Both the position numbers and the translations under genes were made by a program. Below the pieces are notes generated by a model. The model saw nothing but the letters and a program-made list of their open reading frames with translations, did no database searches and was not told the origin of the DNA. 39,444 nt of DNA from Herpetosiphonaceae bacterium (GTDB taxonomy: Bacteria > Chloroflexota > Chloroflexia > Chloroflexales > Kallotenuaceae): the NCBI GenBank assembly GCA_036374795.1, contig DASUTC010000001.1, forward strand, positions 1-39,444, written 5' to 3'. Positions within the stretch are counted from its first letter, which is position 1. Every line of letters begins with the position of its first letter. Below, piece by piece: positions 1-8,718 of the stretch.

Positions 1-43
1 CGCGTTACCTTCGGCACAGGAGAAAGGGAGTCGTATCTACTTC

Positions 44-85
44 GTTCTCGCCCTTTGTTCTTTGTTCTTTATGCTCCGTTAGTTC
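44..85. repeat. degenerate heptad repeat just after the NRPS gene
   Basis: About six 7-base units follow each other, for example GTTCTCG, CCCTTTG, TTCTTTG, TTCTTTA. Read on the minus strand they are of the AAAGAACAAAGAAC kind. The tract begins two bases beyond the stop codon of the minus-strand NRPS gene, so it lies in its 3' untranslated region. Related tracts occur elsewhere in the window. The period was read by eye. Confidence 0.6.
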
Positions 86-87
86 CC

Positions 88-3000
88 CTACGCGACCGGC
101 TCGACGGCCCGCGCGGAGAGCACCTGGCTCTGGAAATGCAGCACGCCGCGCTCGATGAAGTAGGTCAATGCGGCCCGGATCTGCTCGGCGCTGAACGTCG
201 GGCAGACAATCGAGCTATCGGCAAGCCCCTCGATCGTATTCCGGCAATCGTAGTGCGGCATTGCGAGGAGATCGACCCAGTCTTCTTCGGTGGGCATCGC
301 CGAGAGGAAGGAGAGCAGCGGATACAGCACGTTGTCGTGCTCGCTCTGGGCGTTCGCCAGCAGCGCGGCGTACCACTGGGCGTAGGGCAGCACACGGACC
401 GGGAAGCCCGCCCGCTTCACCGCCTGCGCCAGCTCACGAAACTGGATCGGCTGCGGGTTGAGCAGGTGGAAGACCTGGCCGATCCGATCGCGCTGGAGCG
501 ACAGGTGGACGATCGCCTGCGCCACATAATCGACGGGCGCGAGATTCTCCTGCATGTCGATGTCGGGCGCGCTGCCGAGCTGCACCCAGCCGGTGATCAG
601 CCGCGCAATAAAGTCGTCGGGATTGCTCGCGCCGGTGACGCTGTGGCCGGCAATCCGCCCTGGCCGGTAGATCGACACGGGCAGGCCGCGCTCCTTAGCC
701 GCCATCACCAGATGCTCCGCCACCCACTTGGTCTGCACATAGCCGCTGTCGATGCTATCGATCGGGCCGAGCATCTCCTGCTCGTGGACCCGCCCGTCGG
801 CGCTGCGGGCGGCGGTGCTGGCGACGGCGACGGTGGAGACGTAGTGCAGCGGCTTGACGCGGCCCTGACACGCCAGGCGCAGCACTTCCTGCGTGCCCAG
901 CACGTTTGCGGCCTTGAGCGCGGCGTAGGGATAGATAAAGCTGACCATCGCGCCGCTGTGGTACACGCCGTCGATCGTATCGGCCAGCGTGGCAAAGGCA
1001 TCCTCGGAGAGGCCCAGGCGCGGCTGGCCGAGATCGCCGGGCACCGCAACGATTCGCGCGCTGAGCTGCTCATCCCACAGCCCATATGCTTCCAGCGTGG
1101 CGCGCAGCCGATCGCTGCCCTGGTCGCTGTGCTTCGCGCGGACCAAGCAGTACACATCGGCGCTCGTCTTGCGCAGCAGCTCGTGGAGCATAAAGGCTCC
1201 CAGGAAGCCGGTCGCGCCCGTCAGGAAGAGCGCCTTCGGCTCCGCAACAAACCAGTCATCGCTGGCCGTGGGGCGGATCGACAGGTCGAGCGCGGTATCG
1301 GCGATCAGATCGACCAGCAGATCAAGCGACTCATCGCTCTCGAAGCTTGGCTGCTGCACTGCCTGCACCGCCTGCGCGCATCCGGCGACGGTCGGCGCGG
1401 CGAAGAGTTCGCGCAGCGGCAGGTCGATGCCGAAGCTCGCCTTGATCTGCGCCGTGAGGCGGATCGCCAGCAGCGAGTGGCCGCCCAGCGCGAAGAAATC
1501 CTCATCGATGCCGACCTGCTCGACGCCGAACAGCTCGGCCCACAGACCGGCCAGCTGCGCCTCAAGCGCGGTGCGCGGCGCCGCCAGCGTCCGCTGCTCT
1601 GCCTGCTGCGCCCGAACCGGAGCCGGCAGCGCCAGGCGATTGACCTTGCTGTTGGGCGTGAGCGGCAGCGCGTCGAGCACCACGATCGCGCTCGGCACCA
1701 TGTAGGCGGGCAGACGCTCCTGCAAATACGCCTTAAGGCCAGGAGTCAGGGCGTCATGCTCTGTATTCTCGACCACATACGCCACAATGCGCTTATCGCC
1801 GGGAGTATCTTCGCGGACAATCACCACGCACTCGCGCACGCCGGGATGCTGCTGCATCAGCGTTTCGATCTCGCCCAGCTCGATGCGGAAGCCGCGCACC
1901 TTGACCTGGTGGTCGATGCGGCCCATGAAGGCGATGTCGCCGTTGGGCAGATAGCGCGCCAGATCGCCGGTCTTGTACAGCCGCGCGCCGGGCATGCCCT
2001 GAGGGCACCCGCTGAACGGATTGGGCACGAACTTCTCAGCCGTCAGTTCGGGCCGGTTGAGGTAGCCGCGCGCCAGCGCATCGCCGCCGATATACAGCTC
2101 ACCGGCAACGCCGACCGGCACCGGGCGGAGGTGCTGATCGAGCACGAACATCTGCGCGTTGTGGATCGGGCGGCCAATCGGCGGCAGCGCGGCCCACCTG
2201 GTGGGGCAGCCTACCAGATCATGAGCGGTGACGACATGCGTCTCGGACGGGCCGTAGTGGTTGTGCAGCGTACAGCGGCCAAGGCGCTGGATCAGCCGCA
2301 CGATCGCCGGAGTCATCTGGAGCTGCTCGCCTGCGGTGATGATCTCGCGCAGACGGCTGGGCACGTGCGCCTGCTGCTCGGCGGCCTCGGCCAGAAATTG
2401 CAGCGCGACGAACGGCAGGAAGATTCGCTCGACGCCTTCGCGCTCCAGCACGTGCAACAACTGCGCGCTGTCCTGGCGTACCTCGGACGAGATCAGCACC
2501 AGCGTGCCGCCGGAGCACCACGTCGAGAAAATCTCCTGAAACGACACGTCGAAGCTCAGCGAGGCGAATTGCAGCGTCACCGTCTGGCTGCCTGGCGTCC
2601 ACTGAGAAAGTTGCCATGTCAACAAATTGATTAAAGGACGAAGGCCCATCGCCACGCCCTTCGGGCGGCCCGTCGAGCCGGAGGTGTAGATCAGGTAGGC
2701 CAGATGATCACCTGTCGCCGCATTGGCGGTCGGCCAGGTCGGCTCGCAGGCGATACGCTCCCAATCGCTATCCAGGCAGAGCACCTGAGCGCTGTGCGCG
2801 GGCAGCATCTCGACGAGATGCCGCTGGGTCAGCAGTACAGGAGCCTGAGCATCGGCCAGCATAAACTGCAAGCGCTCCTGGGGATAGGCCGGATCGAGCG
2901 GCAGATAGACACCGCCCGCCTTGAGCACCGCCAGCACGCCGACGACCATCTCGATCGAGCGCTCGATGCAGATGCCGACGGGCACGTCCGGCCCGATGCC

Positions 3001-6000
3001 GAGGCGCTGGAGATGATGCGCAAGCTGGTTCGCCCGCCGATCGAGCTCCTGGTAGGTCAGTTGCTGATCCTCGAAGACCACCGCCACCGCGTTGGGCGTG
3101 CGCGCGACCTGCGCCTCGACCATCTCATGCAGCCGCCGATCTTCGGCATAGGCTGTGCGCGTGGCATTCCACTCGACGACGATGCGCTGCTGCTCGGTCG
3201 TCGGCAGCAGCGGCAGCAGCGCCACCCGCTGGTCGGGATTCTCGACCACGCTCTCCAGCAAGGTCTGGAGGTGGCCCAGCATCCGCGCGATCGTCGCGGC
3301 ATCGAAGAGGTCGGTGTTGTACTCGAAGGAGGTGAGCAGACCGCCGGGAACCTGGATCATTTCGAGGAAAAGATCGAACTGCGCGGTGACGCTGGTATGA
3401 GGCAGGGCTTCGACCGTCAGCCCGTCGAGCTGGACCGGCTGGCGCGGCGCGTTCTGAAGGGCGAACATCACCTGGAAGAGCGGATTACGGCTGGGATCGC
3501 GCTCCGGGTGCGCCAGCTCCACCACCTGCTCGAACGGCAAATCCTGATGCATATACGCGCCCAGCGCCATCTCGCGCACGCGGCCCAGCAGCTCGCGGAA
3601 GCTCGGATGGCCGCTCAGATCGGCGCGCAGTGCCAGCGTGTTGATGAAGAAGCCGATCAGGTCCTCGAACTCGCGGCGGCGGCGATTGGCGATCGGCGTG
3701 CCGACCACAAAATCGGTCTGGCCGCTGTAGCGCTGCAATAGTACCTGAAAGGCCGCCAGTAGGGTCATGAACAGCGTCGTGCCCTCGCGCTGGCTCAGCT
3801 CGGCGAGCGCCTGGGTGAGCGCCTGCGGCAGCACGATCGACTCGCGCGCGCCGCAGAACGTCTGCGACAGCGGACGGGGTCGGTCGGTCGGCAGGTGCAG
3901 CACCGCGCCACAGCCGGAGAGCTGCCTGGTCCAGTAGGCCGTCTGCTCGGCCAGCACCGCGCCTTGCAGCCACTTATGCTGCCACAGCGCCGCGTCGGGA
4001 TACTGGAGCGTCAGCTCGCTCAAGAGCGTTGGCTGATCGGTCAGGGCCGCCTTGTAGCAGGCCGCCAGCTCGCGCCAGAAGATCGAGAGCGACCAGTCAT
4101 CGATCACGATATGGTGCAGCGTCAGCAGCAGGACATGCTCTTCGGCGCTGAGACGCAGCAGCGTCGTGCGCAGCAGGGGACCGGCAGCCAGATCGAAGGG
4201 CCGCTGCGCCTCAAGCAGCGCAAGCTGCTGCACGCCCAGTGCCTGCTCGGCGGGATCGAGCGCCTCAAGATCGACGATCGGCAGGGAAATACGCACCTCT
4301 GGCAGGACCACCTGAACCGGCTGCTCGTCGCAGAGCCGGAAGACCGTCCGCAGCGCTTCATGACGCTGCACAATCGCGTTGCAGCTCCGCTCCAGCGCGT
4401 CGACATCCAGCGCGCCGATCAGGCGCAGCGCCTGCGGCACCAGATAGGCCGGATTACCGGGGGCGAAGCGCTCGATCATCCACAGGCGCTGCTGCGCGAA
4501 CGAGAGCGGCAGATTGCCCGATGCAGGCCGCCGGAGCTCGATCTGGGCTGTCGGCAGATCGCCTGCCAGGTCGAGGTCACAGGAGAACGTCCGACGATCA
4601 AGATACATCTGCGCCAGATTGTCGGCGATCGTCGGGCCGCCGAGCTGCTCGCTGATCGCCGCGACAACCTCGGCGACCGTCGCGTGGACGAAGAGCGTCT
4701 GCATCGACACATCGGCCTGAAACGCCTCGCGCAGCCGCGTCAGCACCTGGCCGGCCAGCAGCGAGTGGCCGCCCAGCGCGAAGAAGTTATCGTGGATGCC
4801 GATCGACGTGACACCCAGCACATCGGCCCAGATCTCGGCGACGGCGGCTTCGGCAGGCGTGCGCGGGCTAACCAGCGCATCCTCGACCACACGCGACAGC
4901 TCCGGCGCGGGCAGGGCCTTGCGATCGACCTTGCCGTTGGGCGTCAGCGGCAGCGCATCGAGCATCACGAACGCGCTCGGCACCATGTACTCCGGCAGGC
5001 GCTCCGCCAGGAACTGCCGCAGCGCCGGTATGCCGTGCTCTGCTCCTTGCTCGTTGTTCGTCACGACATACGCGACCAGGCGTTTATTGCCGGGGGTATC
5101 CTCGCGCGCCACTACGGTACACTCGCGCACGCTCCGATGCTGTTGCAGCACTGCCGCGATCTCGCAGGGCTCGATGCGGAAGCCTCGGACTTTGACCTGA
5201 TCGTCGGCGCGACCGATAAAATCGATATTGCCGTCAGGCAGATAGCGCGCCAGATCGCCGGTCTTGTACAGCCGCGCGCCGGGATCACTGCTGAACGGAT
5301 TGGGCACGAACTTTTCCGCCGTCAGATCTGGACGATTGCGGTAGCCATGCGCCAGGCCGATACCGCCGACATACAGCTCGCCGAGCTCGCCTGCCGGCAC
5401 CGGCTGCATCTGCTCGTCCAGAATATAGCACTGGGTGTTGTAGATCTCACGACCGATATGCGGCTGCGCGCCATCGGCTGCACAGCGCGCGGTCGTCGCC
5501 CAGATCGTCGTCTCGGTGGGGCCGTAGGCATTGAAGAACATGCGCCCGCATACCCAGCGTGCCACCAGCGCGCTTGAGCACGCCTCGCCTGCGACAATTA
5601 CCGTCTTCAGCGCGGGCAGCTCGGCGGGCGGCAGCGCGGCCAGCGAGGACGGCGGGATCGTAATATGAGTAATCGCCTGTTCGCGTAGCAGACGAGCCAG
5701 ATCGGGGCCTGGCAGGAGCATGTCGCGCGGGGCAAGATACAGCGTTGCGCCCACGCCTAAGGCCATCACAATTTCAAAGATAGAAGCATCAAAACTGATC
5801 GAGGCAAATTGGAGAATTCGGCTCTGGGGTCGCACATCAAAGAGATCAACCTGCGTATCAACCACATTGCCCACGCCGCGATGGGCAACCAGCACACCCT
5901 TTGGCTTGCCGGTCGAGCCCGACGTATAGATCACGTACGCCAGATTCTCTGAGCCGGTCATGCAGGCTGGCGTAGCCGCACGCTCATGTGCGAGCGTGGA

Positions 6001-6498
6001 CCAGTCCGCGTCGAGCGTGATGATCTGGACGCGCGTAACGTCAACCTCTGGCAGTTGATCGCGCAGCCGCGCCTGGGTGAGCAGCACCGGCGCCTGCGTA
6101 TCGACCAACATATACTGGAGCCGATCCTGCGGATACGCCGGATCAAGAGGGACGTAGACACCGCCGGCCTTGAGGATACCAAGTAACGCAACAATCAGCT
6201 CAAGCGAGCGCTCCATGCAAACAGCAACACAAACCTCTGGCCCGACACCGATCCTGCGCAGCATGTGCGCGAGCTGATTCGCGCGGCGATCAAGCTCGCC
6301 GTAGGTCAGGGATTGCTGCCCGAAAACCAGGGCGACGCTATTGGGATGCTGGGCTACCTGAACCTCAAACAGATGATGCATGCACGTGTGTTGGCCCGAT
6401 GTTTGGACCAATGACCATGCTCCGGGCATGGGGTTCTGCTCCATGGCAGTAAGGGGGGTAAGAAGCGCGGCCTGGCGCTCCTCGACATGTGTAAACAC
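88..6498 (-). CDS. two-module NRPS (A-PCP-C-A-PCP-R), dipeptide aldehyde synthetase
   Basis: A 2136-residue cytoplasmic peptide synthetase. Order: adenylation 1 (about 40-530; YTSGSTGKPKG, NAYGPTE), carrier 1 (FFALGGHSL, phosphopantetheine Ser579), condensation (662-1105; HHIVIDDWS at 795, Asp where the motif usually has Gly), adenylation 2 (1120-1627), carrier 2 (Ser1675) and an NAD(P)-dependent thioester reductase (from 1754; GATGFLG, YVQTK). No condensation domain precedes adenylation 1, so it is an initiating and self-contained enzyme. Pocket residues aligned to GrsA read D-A-F-T-I-A-A-I-W-K (aromatic, Phe-like) and D-V-Q-F-I-A-H-V-V-K (proline signature). There is no epimerase and no thioesterase; reductive release should give an aldehyde. 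The layout matches aureusimine synthetase (ATCATR). The start is GTG with AAGAGGAG seven bases upstream. Adenylation 2 has NSK in place of the usual NGK in core A10. Specificities are inferred. Confidence 0.95.
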   Translation of the reverse strand: MFTHVEERQAALLTPLTAMEQNPMPGAWSLVQTSGQHTCMHHLFEVQVAQHPNSVALVFGQQSLTYGELDRRANQLAHMLRRIGVGPEVCVAVCMERSLELIVALLGILKAGGVYVPLDPAYPQDRLQYMLVDTQAPVLLTQARLRDQLPEVDVTRVQIITLDADWSTLAHERAATPACMTGSENLAYVIYTSGSTGKPKGVLVAHRGVGNVVDTQVDLFDVRPQSRILQFASISFDASIFEIVMALGVGATLYLAPRDMLLPGPDLARLLREQAITHITIPPSSLAALPPAELPALKTVIVAGEACSSALVARWVCGRMFFNAYGPTETTIWATTARCAADGAQPHIGREIYNTQCYILDEQMQPVPAGELGELYVGGIGLAHGYRNRPDLTAEKFVPNPFSSDPGARLYKTGDLARYLPDGNIDFIGRADDQVKVRGFRIEPCEIAAVLQQHRSVRECTVVAREDTPGNKRLVAYVVTNNEQGAEHGIPALRQFLAERLPEYMVPSAFVMLDALPLTPNGKVDRKALPAPELSRVVEDALVSPRTPAEAAVAEIWADVLGVTSIGIHDNFFALGGHSLLAGQVLTRLREAFQADVSMQTLFVHATVAEVVAAISEQLGGPTIADNLAQMYLDRRTFSCDLDLAGDLPTAQIELRRPASGNLPLSFAQQRLWMIERFAPGNPAYLVPQALRLIGALDVDALERSCNAIVQRHEALRTVFRLCDEQPVQVVLPEVRISLPIVDLEALDPAEQALGVQQLALLEAQRPFDLAAGPLLRTTLLRLSAEEHVLLLTLHHIVIDDWSLSIFWRELAACYKAALTDQPTLLSELTLQYPDAALWQHKWLQGAVLAEQTAYWTRQLSGCGAVLHLPTDRPRPLSQTFCGARESIVLPQALTQALAELSQREGTTLFMTLLAAFQVLLQRYSGQTDFVVGTPIANRRRREFEDLIGFFINTLALRADLSGHPSFRELLGRVREMALGAYMHQDLPFEQVVELAHPERDPSRNPLFQVMFALQNAPRQPVQLDGLTVEALPHTSVTAQFDLFLEMIQVPGGLLTSFEYNTDLFDAATIARMLGHLQTLLESVVENPDQRVALLPLLPTTEQQRIVVEWNATRTAYAEDRRLHEMVEAQVARTPNAVAVVFEDQQLTYQELDRRANQLAHHLQRLGIGPDVPVGICIERSIEMVVGVLAVLKAGGVYLPLDPAYPQERLQFMLADAQAPVLLTQRHLVEMLPAHSAQVLCLDSDWERIACEPTWPTANAATGDHLAYLIYTSGSTGRPKGVAMGLRPLINLLTWQLSQWTPGSQTVTLQFASLSFDVSFQEIFSTWCSGGTLVLISSEVRQDSAQLLHVLEREGVERIFLPFVALQFLAEAAEQQAHVPSRLREIITAGEQLQMTPAIVRLIQRLGRCTLHNHYGPSETHVVTAHDLVGCPTRWAALPPIGRPIHNAQMFVLDQHLRPVPVGVAGELYIGGDALARGYLNRPELTAEKFVPNPFSGCPQGMPGARLYKTGDLARYLPNGDIAFMGRIDHQVKVRGFRIELGEIETLMQQHPGVRECVVIVREDTPGDKRIVAYVVENTEHDALTPGLKAYLQERLPAYMVPSAIVVLDALPLTPNSKVNRLALPAPVRAQQAEQRTLAAPRTALEAQLAGLWAELFGVEQVGIDEDFFALGGHSLLAIRLTAQIKASFGIDLPLRELFAAPTVAGCAQAVQAVQQPSFESDESLDLLVDLIADTALDLSIRPTASDDWFVAEPKALFLTGATGFLGAFMLHELLRKTSADVYCLVRAKHSDQGSDRLRATLEAYGLWDEQLSARIVAVPGDLGQPRLGLSEDAFATLADTIDGVYHSGAMVSFIYPYAALKAANVLGTQEVLRLACQGRVKPLHYVSTVAVASTAARSADGRVHEQEMLGPIDSIDSGYVQTKWVAEHLVMAAKERGLPVSIYRPGRIAGHSVTGASNPDDFIARLITGWVQLGSAPDIDMQENLAPVDYVAQAIVHLSLQRDRIGQVFHLLNPQPIQFRELAQAVKRAGFPVRVLPYAQWYAALLANAQSEHDNVLYPLLSFLSAMPTEEDWVDLLAMPHYDCRNTIEGLADSSIVCPTFSAEQIRAALTYFIERGVLHFQSQVLSARAVEPVA
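5035..5062. repeat. heptad repeat inside NRPS adenylation domain 1
   Basis: Four consecutive 7-base units (GTGCTCT, GCTCCTT, GCTCGTT, GTTCGTC) lie in the coding sequence. They encode part of the stretch around residues 478-490 (TNNEQGAEHG) in the loop between cores A8 and A9. The units belong to the same family as the intergenic tracts, and a longer version sits at the equivalent loop of the other NRPS at 39024-39072. Confidence 0.45.
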
Positions 6499-6513
6499 AG
6501 CTATGCTCCTCTT

Positions 6514-8108
6514 GACGACGGAAGATGTTAAGTCAGGCAGTTATCCATGCAGGTCGTATGAGCGTGTTGGTGGACCAGCCTTGCCTCATCTGAGGTTTGT
6601 GATAGAACGTGTCGTCCAATGGTGGAGCAACCGATACCCCTTTGTTACGGTTGCGTATCGCAGGGCATTCATTGGCAACATACATCCGCACAGCAACGTG
6701 GTATGCGCGCATATCGCCGGATCTGGCGGACGTGGCCCAGATCTGCATGTGTGCTGCATGCGACAAAGCGATTTCAGATGTTCGGATCGTGACGCGGTCT
6801 GCGCCTCCTTCGGTGGGCCGACTAAGTGTGTTCAGCGCTGGAGCGACCATCCGATGCGTCGTGCTCGTGGGCTGGTCGATAACGAGTGCGGGAGCGAGCC
6901 AGGTATCGCAGCGATCTGCTCGTTGAACGGCTGGCTCTTTGTCTAAAATGGTACTTCGTGTATCCATAGTGTATCGTTTGTGCGTCTACGTGGACGCTAC
7001 TGTTACTTTACGGCTTTTTATTGTCCGATATATAACGTCATCGTGGTGTTAGAGAACATGATAACCGGTACTTGACTACCTTGTTAGCAGGGTACCATCC
7101 CCGCCTTATCACGAACCTTACCATTATTTCGGCTCGAATCGGTTGACTTCTTAAGGTTCAGATCAGGCAGCCGTCTGGCCGCGTTCGGCTGTCACGCACG
7201 TAGCCCCACTGCTGGCTGTTGTAGCCCGTGCGCTACAGCCGAGTAGCCGCGCCTCAACGCCGCACGTGAGCCTTAAAGTTACCAAGAAATACAACAAATA
7301 AAGAGAAAAAGGAGCGAAAAATTCTCCTTTAATACCCCCTAATGGGATACCTTGTTTGCGTAAAAGCTCAAATACCCTCCCTTCCTGTGCGCCTTAACCA
7401 ATGAATCGAGTGTACGCGATACCGGCGATCGTGCCATATCAGCGCAGGATCGCCCCTCAGCACACGCATATCGATCGGACGTACGCGGGGGAACAAACCA
7501 GCCTTCGGCGGGGCCATGCCGCCGAGCTTTTTGCTGTGCTGCTGCGCCGCAGGCCCGTCTCATCGCGGCGCAGAAGCGACCGCGTACGTCCTGATCGATT
7601 CGCGGCACGATGCGCTTGCATCAGCCGTAAATCTTCTATACTGCATAGGGAGCGAACACATTATAAACGAGAATGGTTCTTGTTGTTACACGCCACAATG
7701 AACGCAAGAGGTGCCCTGATAGTACTATATCCACCCGACAGCGGCCTGTGGTATATGTACAATCAGCCCGGTATAGGATCCAGGTTAAGGGGACGGCTGC
7801 CGACTGTACTTCTGGCGCAGGAAGACAGGACCGACAGACGTTCAGCCCATATAGGCAATTTGCTAATCTATACGCTATCCGCAGCTTGTCGCTAGCCAGC
7901 TTCCCCCCACATTTCTTCATCGGCAGCGATTATGTTGGAAACGTTATCCTACGTTGTGTACCATTCTGTAGGCCGCACTGCCGCTGTGTTTCAGGCAGCA
8001 AACATAGTCGTGCAGATCGCTCCCGCACGTTGTAGGCAAGACTGTTTAGCAGCGATCGTATATGGAAACATCCTAGCCCTTCATCACACGACAAAAGGAG
8101 CCGCCATC
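6514..8108. other. long intergenic region without a convincing gene
   Basis: About 1.6 kb between the divergent NRPS and response regulator genes. Base composition is visibly less GC-rich than in the neighbours, and the short open frames here lack the codon pattern of the flanking genes, a good ribosome site, or any motif I recognise. It holds a possible hairpin at 7214-7240 (GGCT..GTAGC paired with GCTACAGCC) and an AAAGGAG / CTCCTTT inverted repeat at 7308-7330. It must carry the promoters of both flanking genes, but I found no clear -35/-10 pair. A decayed gene or a regulatory RNA cannot be excluded. Confidence 0.5.
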
Positions 8109-8549
8109 ATGACGACCAGCCTTGTAGACCCAAGGGAAGCCGTGGTACTGCTGGTAGAAGATAATCCAGACAATTTATTCATCTTCTGCGATATTCTGCG
8201 CGGCGACGTCGGCGTTAAGTATTGCAACGCGCGCGCGTCGGGGCGTCAGCTCTTTAAGCTGCTCAACGATAATGCCTTACGCCGCCCCGATCTGATCTTG
8301 CTCGACATCTCCATCCCCCACGAAGACGGCTTTACCGTTCACCGCAAGCTGCGCACGTTCTTTGAAGAAATGCAGTTCGATACGCAGCCGATGGTCGTCG
8401 CGATCACCGCCAACTGCATGCCGGAGACGGTCGAGCGCGCCCGGCGCGAAGGCTTCGACGGCTTTATCGGCAAGCCGATCGAGCGCTCGCGCTTTATCCA
8501 GCAGATCAACCGCATTTTGCAGGGCGAGGCGGTCTGGGAGCCGCACTAA
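8109..8549 (+). CDS. single-domain response regulator
   Basis: A 146-residue CheY-like receiver protein with no output domain. It shows the acidic pocket in VEDNPDN, the phospho-acceptor Asp in LLDISIP, the switch Thr in AITAN and the conserved Lys in GKPI, so it should accept phosphate from a histidine kinase and signal by protein contact. The start is set by AAAGGAG eight bases before ATG; the open frame continues upstream to 7932 but that part has no coding character. The large kinase-histidine kinase hybrid begins 169 bases downstream on the same strand and is the obvious partner, although a hairpin between them may reduce read-through. The family assignment is firm; the pairing is inferred. 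Confidence 0.93.
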   Translation: MTTSLVDPREAVVLLVEDNPDNLFIFCDILRGDVGVKYCNARASGRQLFKLLNDNALRRPDLILLDISIPHEDGFTVHRKLRTFFEEMQFDTQPMVVAITANCMPETVERARREGFDGFIGKPIERSRFIQQINRILQGEAVWEPH

Positions 8550-8560
8550 GCGGCGGCGCT

Positions 8561-8593
8561 GCCGTGGCGCGCAGGCAGCATCGCGCCTACGGC
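8561..8593 (+). terminator. hairpin between response regulator and kinase genes
   Basis: GCCGTGGCGCG pairs with CGCGCCTACGGC through an 11-bp GC-rich stem with one bulged T and a 10-base loop. It starts 11 bases after the response regulator stop. No T-run follows directly, so it may be a partial terminator, an mRNA stabiliser or nothing. Confidence 0.35.
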
Positions 8594-8718
8594 AGGCACG
8601 GCTTACATGATTGTATCTTTCTGAGTATCGCTAAGCTCCCGGTTATCCAGAGAACTGTCAGTGGCAGTACATCTCAACCTTCGCTTCGAAGATGGCCGGA
8701 GATATAAGGAGCAGCACA

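Noticed and set aside
55-2634. 859-codon open frame on the plus strand opposite the NRPS
   Set aside because: It mirrors the NRPS codons on the other strand. Its protein is His/Arg/Gln-rich without domains. The same holds for 3895-5577, 10150-12492, 15567-17165 and 36840-38102.
6533-6967. 144-codon minus-strand frame upstream of the NRPS
   Set aside because: No ribosome site, no recognisable motif and codon use unlike the neighbours.
7072-7098. TTGACT with downstream TACCAT as a plus-strand promoter
   Set aside because: The spacer is only 15 bases and the -10 is poor. It is also about 1 kb from the nearest gene.
7401-8035. Overlapping open frames on the plus strand before the response regulator
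   Set aside because: Several frames are open at once, Arg/Cys-rich, with no domain. The response regulator has its own strong ribosome site at 8109.
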